Assembly (NCBI GenBank): GCA_033763575.1
Contig: JANRKF010000012.1
Span: 1-11,186, forward strand
DNA from: JANRKF01 sp033763575
GTDB taxonomy: Bacteria > Pseudomonadota > Alphaproteobacteria > Rickettsiales > SXRF01
Direction of reading: 5' to 3'
DNA length: 11,186 nucleotides
Shown: piece by piece, positions 6,614 through 11,186 of the stretch
Numbering within the stretch: position 1 is the first letter of the stretch
Layout: every line of letters begins with the position of its first letter
Program-made: the position numbers and the translations under genes
Notes under the pieces: generated by a model
Databases searched by the model: none
What the model was told of the DNA's origin: nothing
Seen by the model: the letters and a program-made list of their open reading frames with translations, nothing else

Positions 6614-8451
6614 AAACCGTGCGGCTTGGCGAGCTGCTGACCGGGCATGACATTATCGATACGGCGCAGTGCGATAAAGCGATCGCCCGCGCTCAGCATA
6701 CAAAAACACGTCTCGGCGACGTGCTGGTTGCCGAAGGGATGCTGGGCTTCAGGACGCTCTACGAAACCATCGCCATACAGCATGGCCTGCCTTTTACCGA
6801 CCTGCTCAAAACCCCGCCGGATAAAGCGCTGCTCGATGCCCGCCATATCGATGACTATCTGGAAATGCGCTGTATTCCCTTCCAGAAAAAAGGTGTATGC
6901 CTCATTCTTGCCACCGCCGAATATTCCGACGCCACACGCGAATGGGCCGCCAAATATTACGGCGAAGACGTCGAATTCGTCATCACCAGCCCGCTCGACA
7001 TCCGCAAAACGATACAGGCGGTATTTGCCGGCGAACTCCGCCACGAAAGCACGATGAAATTATTTGAAAACGCCCCGGAATCTTCGGCACTCAGCCGGAC
7101 CGGCGCTGGCCGGAAAATTATTGCCATGGCAGCTTTCGGCCTGCTCGGCGCGGCGCTTGCGACATCGTTCTGGACAAGCATCATCGCCATACTCGCCGCC
7201 TGCCACCTGCTCTACGCCGCTACCATGCTGTTCAAGCTGGTGGTGTATGCGGCAGGCCTTAACCGCGTTACGTCTTATGAGGCCACAGCGCCCGCTATCC
7301 GCGATGCCGACCTGCCAGTTTATACCGTCCTCATCCCGATGTATAAGGAAACGGAAAGCATGCCGCACCTGCTTTCGGCGATGCATAAGATGGATTACCC
7401 CGCTTCCAAGCTCGATATCAAGCTGGTGCTGGAGGAAGATGACGATGATACGCTCGACGCAGCCTATGCGCTGAAACCCCGTTACCAGTTTGACATCATC
7501 CGCGTGCCGCCGGGGCTGCCGCGTACCAAGCCGAAAGCCTGCAATTATGCGCTGCGCTTCGCCCGTGGCGAATTCGTGACCATTTACGATGCTGACGACC
7601 GGCCAGACCCGCAGCAACTGCGAAAAGCCGTGGCCGCCTTCCGCAGCCTGCCCGACGACGTCATCTGCCTGCAGGCCCGCCTCAATTATTACAATGTGAA
7701 TGATAACCTGCTCACCCGGCTGTTTTCACTGGAATATGCCATGCTGTTCCATGTGCTGCTTTACGGGATGTCGCGGCTCTCCATGCCTATTCTACTCGGT
7801 GGCACCAGCAACCATATTTATTTTGCACGGCTGAAACAGCTCGGCGAGTGGGATCCGTTCAACGTCACCGAAGATGCCGATCTCGGCACCCGCCTCGCCA
7901 TGCGCGGGTTCAAAACGGCGATGCTAGACTCCATCACCATGGAAGAAGCGCCCAACACCCTGCCCGCCTGGCTCCGGCAGCGCTCCCGCTGGATAAAAGG
8001 TTATATGCAGACATGGCTGGTGCATATGCGGCGCCCGGCGAGCCTCTATCGTGGCCTGCAACTGCATGGATTCCTGGGGTTCCAGTTTTTTGTCGCACTA
8101 TCCAGCTTTTCCTACCTCACCGCGCCCGTCACATGGATCGGCAGCGCCCTGTGGCTGCCCGATATGGCCCCGATGCTTCCACAATGGCTGTATGCGCTGG
8201 GAATCGCCAATCTCGGCATTTACCTGACGCTGCATGTCGCCACCGCCCTGCATATCGCCTCGCTGTACCGCAAGCAGCATGCGAAAATGATGCTGGCCGC
8301 CCTCACCTACCCTTTTTATCTTGTTTTACATAGCGTTGCGAGTTATCCGGCGCTCTGGCAGCTTGTCACCAATCCTTATGCATGGAACAAAACAAGCCAC
8401 GGCATGGCCAAAACATTCAGCGATTTCCAGTTGACAGATAATGCTGCGTAA
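6610..8451 (+). CDS. Membrane glycosyltransferase family 2 with N-terminal MshEN-like (T2SSE_N) domain
   Basis: A 613-residue inner-membrane enzyme. Residues 1-150 match the GspE/MshE N-terminal domain. Two motif copies can be seen: RLGELL...Q at 5-29 and RLGDVL...AIQHGLPF at 34-62. In MshEN domains such paired motifs bind c-di-GMP. Two membrane helices (about 168-186 and 190-216) lead to a processive-type GT2 domain (235-480). Its visible motifs are TVLIPMYKE, DAD (327-329), TED (420-422) and QRSRW (457-461, the QxxRW pattern). Three more hydrophobic segments follow (about 487-515, 525-550, 560-587). This resembles NfrB and bacterial cellulose synthase-like polymerases; the sugar and product are unknown. 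In E. coli NfrB, as I recall, the T2SSE_N domain is C-terminal, so the order is swapped here. The start overlaps the upstream stop (ATGA). Regulation by c-di-GMP is inferred. Confidence 0.88.
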   Translation: MKTVRLGELLTGHDIIDTAQCDKAIARAQHTKTRLGDVLVAEGMLGFRTLYETIAIQHGLPFTDLLKTPPDKALLDARHIDDYLEMRCIPFQKKGVCLILATAEYSDATREWAAKYYGEDVEFVITSPLDIRKTIQAVFAGELRHESTMKLFENAPESSALSRTGAGRKIIAMAAFGLLGAALATSFWTSIIAILAACHLLYAATMLFKLVVYAAGLNRVTSYEATAPAIRDADLPVYTVLIPMYKETESMPHLLSAMHKMDYPASKLDIKLVLEEDDDDTLDAAYALKPRYQFDIIRVPPGLPRTKPKACNYALRFARGEFVTIYDADDRPDPQQLRKAVAAFRSLPDDVICLQARLNYYNVNDNLLTRLFSLEYAMLFHVLLYGMSRLSMPILLGGTSNHIYFARLKQLGEWDPFNVTEDADLGTRLAMRGFKTAMLDSITMEEAPNTLPAWLRQRSRWIKGYMQTWLVHMRRPASLYRGLQLHGFLGFQFFVALSSFSYLTAPVTWIGSALWLPDMAPMLPQWLYALGIANLGIYLTLHVATALHIASLYRKQHAKMMLAALTYPFYLVLHSVASYPALWQLVTNPYAWNKTSHGMAKTFSDFQLTDNAA

Positions 8452-8458
8452 GTATAAG
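8431..8458 (+). promoter_or_regulatory. Probable sigma70-type promoter of rpmJ
   Basis: A perfect TTGACA (8431-8436) is followed by a 16-bp spacer and TATAAG (8453-8458, 5 of 6 matches). The -35 box lies inside the last codons of the glycosyltransferase gene; the -10 box begins 2 bp after its stop. Transcription would start near 8465, giving rpmJ a leader of about 50 nt that contains the hairpin at 8482-8500. Confidence 0.65.
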
Positions 8459-8468
8459 TACCGCCTTC

Positions 8469-8501
8469 TAATTTAACCAGACCCCGCAATAAATGCGGGG
8501 G
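8469..8501 (-). repeat. Hairpin with CTGGTT tail, copy B (inverted)
   Basis: Perfect 7-bp stem CCCCGCA (8482-8488) / TGCGGGG (8494-8500) with loop ATAAA. Read on the minus strand, stem, loop and tail (TCTGGTTAAATTA) match the element at 1455-1487 at about 28 of 33 positions. In the + direction it sits in the rpmJ leader, 14 nt before the ATG, and has no T run, so it is unlikely to terminate + strand transcription. Confidence 0.65.
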
Positions 8502-8514
8502 TAAGTGAGTTGTT

Positions 8515-8640
8515 ATGAAAGTCCTGAGTTCATTGAAATCCGCGAAAATCCGCGATAAAAACTGCCGCGTTGTCCGCCGCAAAGGCCGCGTCTACGTCAT
8601 CAACAAAAAGAACCCACGCTTCAAAGCAAGACAGGGCTGA
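8515..8640 (+). CDS. rpmJ: 50S ribosomal protein L36
   Basis: A 41-residue basic ribosomal protein of the large subunit. The sequence follows the long, zinc-free L36 type: it begins MKVLSSLKSAK, has CRVVRRKGRVYVINKKNPRFK in the middle and ends KARQG. Only one cysteine (Cys17) is present, so the C-C-C-H zinc site of the other L36 type is missing. That is normal for alphaproteobacteria, which usually carry only this form. There is no strong Shine-Dalgarno sequence; GTGAG lies 7-11 nt upstream of the ATG. It has its own promoter (8431-8458), consistent with independent, high expression. No clear terminator follows before the next gene 55 bp downstream. Confidence 0.96.
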   Translation: MKVLSSLKSAKIRDKNCRVVRRKGRVYVINKKNPRFKARQG

Positions 8641-8675
8641 TTAACCCATTCTTCAGCTTATCGCGCTAGGGTCAC

Positions 8676-8690
8676 CTCCATCAAATGGAG
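8676..8690 (+). promoter_or_regulatory. Hairpin enclosing the ribosome-binding site of methylmalonyl-CoA mutase
   Basis: CTCCAT (8676-8681) pairs perfectly with ATGGAG (8685-8690) around the loop CAA. The right arm contains the Shine-Dalgarno GGAG (8687-8690), 5 nt before the ATG at 8696. The left arm, within CACCTCC, is an anti-Shine-Dalgarno sequence. Folding would lower translation initiation. The stem is only 6 bp, so the effect may be modest or need a helper. Confidence 0.5.
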
Positions 8691-8695
8691 CGTTT

Positions 8696-10858
8696 ATGAC
8701 TGAATTCCCCCCCAAATCCCTCGCCGACTGGCAAAAGCTCGCCGCTAAAGATGTAGGCGAAGGCAAAACCGCCGATGATCTGACATGGCAAACGCCGGAG
8801 GGTTTTCCGGTAAAACCGCTCTACACTGCTGCCGATTTAGAGGGGTTGGAATTTACCGACACCCTACCCGGCTTCGCACCTTTCGTGCGCGGCCCGCGTG
8901 CGACGATGTATTCCGTGCGGCCGTGGACGGTGCGGCAATATGCCGGCTTTTCCACCGCCGAGGAATCCAACGCCTTCTATAAACGCAATCTCGCGGGCGG
9001 GCAAAAAGGCCTTTCTGTTGCCTTCGATTTAGCAACGCATCGCGGCTATGATTCCGACCATCCGCGTGTGGTCGGCGATGTCGGGAAAGCTGGCGTGGCC
9101 ATCGATTCTGTCGAGGACATGAAAATATTGTTCGACGGCATTCCGCTGAATGAGATGAGCGTTTCGATGACCATGAACGGCGCGGTGCTGCCGATTTTGG
9201 CCAGCTATATCGTGGCGGGGTTAGAGCAAGGCGCTGCGCTCGACCAGCTTTCCGGCACCATTCAAAATGACATCCTCAAAGAATTCATGGTGCGCAACAC
9301 CTATATTTATCCGCCGGAACCGAGTATGCGCATTGTGGCCGACATCATCGAATATACGGCGAAAAACATGCCGAAATTTAATTCGATTTCGATTTCCGGC
9401 TATCACATGCACGAAGCGGGCGCCACCGCCGTGCAGGAACTCGCCTACACTATCGCCGACGGCGAGGAATATGTGAAAGCCGCACTCGCCAAGGGGCTGA
9501 ACGTAGATGATTTCGCACCGCGCCTCTCCTTCTTCTTCGGCATCGGCATGAATTTCTTTATGGAAATCGCCAAGCTCCGCGCTGCACGCCTGCTGTGGGC
9601 GAAGACGATGGCAAAATATAATCCGAAGCATCCCACGTCGAGCAGCTTGCGTACGCACTGCCAGACCTCCGGTGTTTCTCTCACTGAAAAAGATCCCTAT
9701 AACAACGTCATCCGCACCACCATCGAAGCGATGGCGGCAGTGCTCGGCGGCACCCAATCACTCCACACCAACGCGCTCGACGAAGCCATCGCCCTGCCCA
9801 CCGATTTCTCGGCGCGCATCGCGCGTAACACGCAGCTCATTATTCAGAATGAATCCGCCGTCACCAAAGTGGTCGATCCGCTGGGCGGCAGCTACTACAT
9901 CGAATCGCTGACCAATAGCCTGGTGACACATGCGGAAGCGTTGATCGAAGAAGCGAACAAGCTCGGCGGCATGACCAAAGCCATCGAAACCGGCATGCCG
10001 AAAATGCATATCGAGGAAGCCGCCGCCCGCAAACAAGCGCGCATCGACCGCGTGGAAGAAGTCATCGTCGGCGTGAATAAATACAAACTGAAAGAAGAAG
10101 CGGCGATCGATATCCTTGATGTCGATAACGCCAAAGTGCGCGAAGGCCAGATCAAACGCCTGAAAGAAATTCGTGAAAAACGTGATGAAAAAGCGGTGCA
10201 GGCTGCGCTCGCGGCACTCACCGATGCGGCGGCGAAGAAAACCGGGAACCTGCTCGAACTCTCGGTGGAAGCGGCAAAACAACGCGCCACTGTCGGCGAA
10301 ATTTCTTTTGCACTGGAAAAAATATATGGCCGGTATGATGCCACCATCCGCACCATTTCCGGCGTGTATGGCAAACTTTTTGAGCAGGATGGCGGATTAA
10401 AACCCGTCCGCGCCAAGGTGATGACGTTTTCCGCCGATGAAGGACATGCGCCACGCCTGTTCGTCGCCAAAATGGGGCAGGACGGGCATGATCGCGGCGC
10501 CAAAGTCATCGCCACCGCCTTCGCCGATATGGGCTTTGAAGTGGAAGTGGGCAGCCTGTTTGCCACGCCGGAAGAAGTAGCCAAACTCGCAGTGGAGAAG
10601 GATATTGATGTGGTCGGCGTATCCTCGCACGCCGCCGGGCATAAAACCCTCGTGCCGCAACTGATCGCTGAACTTGATAAACTGGGACGCGGCGATATCA
10701 CGGTGGTTTGCGGCGGTGTGATTCCCGCGCAGGATTATGAATTCCTAATGGATGCAGGTGTGGCCGCGATTTACGGACCCGGCACCAACATTCCCAACGC
10801 CGCCGAAAACCTGCTCGACCTCCTCAAAAAACGGCATAATTTGCGGAAGCGTGGATGA
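8696..10858 (+). CDS. scpA: Methylmalonyl-CoA mutase (large/catalytic subunit)
   Basis: Adenosylcobalamin-dependent enzyme interconverting (R)-methylmalonyl-CoA and succinyl-CoA, in the cytoplasm, linking propionyl-CoA metabolism to the citric acid cycle. The 720 residues cover both parts: an acyl-CoA-binding TIM barrel (about 50-540) and a C-terminal B12 domain (about 580-715). Barrel landmarks are RPWTVRQYAGFSTAEESN, GLSVAFDLATHRGYDSDHP, GTIQNDILKEFMVRNT and SISGYHMHEAGAT. Aligned to the Propionibacterium enzyme, Tyr82, Gln190, Arg200 and His237 correspond to Tyr89, Gln197, Arg207 and His244; the Tyr/Arg pair favours methylmalonyl- over isobutyryl-CoA. The cobalt-ligand motif is DGHDRG, with His598, Asp596 and Lys592 matching the catalytic triad. 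GVSSHAAGHKT and GGVIPAQDYEF complete the B12 domain. No small subunit, epimerase or MeaB gene is adjacent, so it may act as a homodimer or have distant partners. Confidence 0.97.
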   Translation: MTEFPPKSLADWQKLAAKDVGEGKTADDLTWQTPEGFPVKPLYTAADLEGLEFTDTLPGFAPFVRGPRATMYSVRPWTVRQYAGFSTAEESNAFYKRNLAGGQKGLSVAFDLATHRGYDSDHPRVVGDVGKAGVAIDSVEDMKILFDGIPLNEMSVSMTMNGAVLPILASYIVAGLEQGAALDQLSGTIQNDILKEFMVRNTYIYPPEPSMRIVADIIEYTAKNMPKFNSISISGYHMHEAGATAVQELAYTIADGEEYVKAALAKGLNVDDFAPRLSFFFGIGMNFFMEIAKLRAARLLWAKTMAKYNPKHPTSSSLRTHCQTSGVSLTEKDPYNNVIRTTIEAMAAVLGGTQSLHTNALDEAIALPTDFSARIARNTQLIIQNESAVTKVVDPLGGSYYIESLTNSLVTHAEALIEEANKLGGMTKAIETGMPKMHIEEAAARKQARIDRVEEVIVGVNKYKLKEEAAIDILDVDNAKVREGQIKRLKEIREKRDEKAVQAALAALTDAAAKKTGNLLELSVEAAKQRATVGEISFALEKIYGRYDATIRTISGVYGKLFEQDGGLKPVRAKVMTFSADEGHAPRLFVAKMGQDGHDRGAKVIATAFADMGFEVEVGSLFATPEEVAKLAVEKDIDVVGVSSHAAGHKTLVPQLIAELDKLGRGDITVVCGGVIPAQDYEFLMDAGVAAIYGPGTNIPNAAENLLDLLKKRHNLRKRG

Positions 10859-10987
10859 AATGAAATGGTGGCGTTCAACCACTCCTCTTGCCAGCCCGTC
10901 GTCGCCCTCAAAAAGGGCTATGCCGGGCACGGCCTCGCCTAAGATCATCTTCACGTGGCCGCGCCACGCGAAGCCGAAGGCGAAGCG

Positions 10988-11006
10988 TGGTGCCGTCTAT
11001 AGGAAT
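10988..11006 (-). repeat. Displaced copy of the tRNA-Thr 3' end (possible att site)
   Basis: TGGTGCCGTCTATAGGAAT occurs here and again at 11142-11160, identical over 19 bp and offset by 154 bp. The second copy is the 3' end of the tRNA-Thr gene: CCA, discriminator, acceptor strand and 3' T-stem. A tRNA 3'-end duplication of this size is what site-specific integration into a tRNA gene leaves behind. The intervening 135 bp carries no integrase. Confidence 0.75.
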
Positions 11007-11095
11007 GACTCGGGCCTGCTGACCCTCGCCCTTCGGGCGGCTTCGCCGTCAAATTCCGCTGCTGCGGAATTTTCGAACCACGGTTCGCTTCCCCA

Positions 11096-11141
11096 TGAAA
11101 ATAATACCATTATCCCAAACCAGCATGCTGGTCTGGGATAA
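11096..11141 (-). terminator. Long hairpin directly after tRNA-Thr, probable intrinsic terminator
   Basis: A 40-nt palindrome (11106-11145) has outer arms ACCATTATCCCA / TGGGATAATGGT and a self-complementary core ACCAGCATGCTGGT. Read on the minus strand, the single non-matching position becomes a G-U pair, so the RNA hairpin is continuous; on the + strand it is an A/C mismatch. The minus-strand tail ATTATTTTC is T-rich. The base of the stem includes the tRNA's own ACCA end. The feature end is set at 11141 to leave out the tRNA. Confidence 0.6.
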
Positions 11142-11186
11142 TGGTGCCGTCTATAGGAATCGAACCTACGACCTACGCATTACGAA
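11142..11186 (-). tRNA. tRNA-Thr (anticodon CGU), 3' part, cut by window edge
   Basis: On the minus strand the window ends inside the anticodon loop TTCGTAA (U33, anticodon CGU, A37-A38), which reads the threonine codon ACG. There follow the 3' anticodon stem TGCGT, variable loop AGGTC, T-stem GTAGG, T-loop TTCGATT, CCTAT, 3' acceptor strand AGACGGC, discriminator A and an encoded CCA (11142-11144). The 5' half lies beyond the window, so the D-arm and acceptor pairing are not seen. The encoded CCA and A73 are consistent with a functional tRNA. Confidence 0.88.

Larger units (their letters stand above)
10859..11141. other. Palindrome-rich non-coding interval
   Basis: No convincing gene lies between the mutase stop and the tRNA. 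Open frames exist on both strands (10860-11141 +; 10745-10954 -), but none has a ribosome site plus a recognisable domain, and the minus one runs antisense into the mutase. The interval holds many short inverted repeats: GCCCT/AGGGC (10904-10918), CGTGGC/GCCACG (10954-10968), CGCCC/GGGCG (11027-11039), CGGC/GCCG (11038-11048), AAATTCCGC/GCGGAATTT (11051-11072) and CGAACC/GGTTCG (11074-11087). It also contains the displaced copy of the tRNA end at 10988-11006. Confidence 0.7.

Noticed and set aside
10904..10918. GCCCT-CAAAA-AGGGC as the terminator of the mutase gene
   Set aside because: Only a 5-bp stem with no T tract after it on the + strand.
10865..10942. 25-codon open frame (MVAFNHSSCQ...GHGLA)
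   Set aside because: Too short to assess, with no ribosome-binding site or family resemblance.
10745..10954. Minus-strand frame beginning MKMILGEAVPGIALFEGDD
   Set aside because: The opening looks protein-like, but the frame runs antisense into the mutase 3' end and has no supporting signals; a gene fragment cannot be excluded.
10860..11141. Open frame of 93 codons starting ATGAAATGG after the mutase
   Set aside because: It runs through all the palindromes and the displaced tRNA copy, has no ribosome site and matches no domain; the frame is probably open by composition.
11027..11145. CRISPR array or integron attC site in the palindrome-rich interval
   Set aside because: The hairpins differ from one another, with no repeat-spacer periodicity, and no cas or integrase gene is present.

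Overview
The window looks chromosomal and alphaproteobacterial. The clearest sign is an F0-only ATP synthase cluster, atpI-atpB-atpE-atpF'-atpF, with a duplicated b subunit and no F1 genes beside it. Supporting signs are the short zinc-free form of ribosomal protein L36, an rnhB-DUF721(dciA)-dsbA run, and a long soluble lytic transglycosylase. The order or genus cannot be fixed from sequence reading alone. All protein genes lie on the + strand; the only minus-strand gene is a partial tRNA at the right edge.

Layout. (1) 2-1453: 3' part of a soluble lytic transglycosylase, cut by the left edge. (2) 1454-1520: two GC-rich hairpins. (3) 1521-3366: rnhB, dciA (DUF721) and a DsbA-family thiol oxidoreductase, tightly packed, with a perfect 12-bp inverted repeat at the end of dciA. 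(4) 3384-5754: a good sigma70-type promoter followed by the F0 cluster. (5) 5768-8451: an outer-membrane beta-barrel candidate translationally coupled (ATGA) to a membrane glycosyltransferase whose N-terminus carries a two-motif MshEN-like (possible c-di-GMP-binding) domain. (6) 8431-8640: a promoter inside the end of the glycosyltransferase gene, a leader hairpin and rpmJ (41 aa). (7) 8696-10858: methylmalonyl-CoA mutase, with its ribosome-binding site inside a small hairpin. (8) 10859-11186: non-coding, palindrome-rich DNA ending in the 3' part of a minus-strand tRNA-Thr(CGU). A 19-bp copy of the tRNA 3' end lies 154 bp away, as expected of an integration scar.

How they work together. Most genes are housekeeping: wall turnover, RNA/DNA hybrid removal, helicase loading, periplasmic thiol chemistry, proton translocation, translation and propionate/methylmalonyl metabolism. 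The accessory parts are the two-gene envelope module at 5768-8451, plausibly a c-di-GMP-gated glycan synthase with an outer-membrane partner, and the tRNA-Thr insertion with its hairpin cluster. A hairpin with a shared CTGGTT tail occurs on both sides of the main block (1455-1487 and, inverted, 8469-8501) and looks like a dispersed small repeat.
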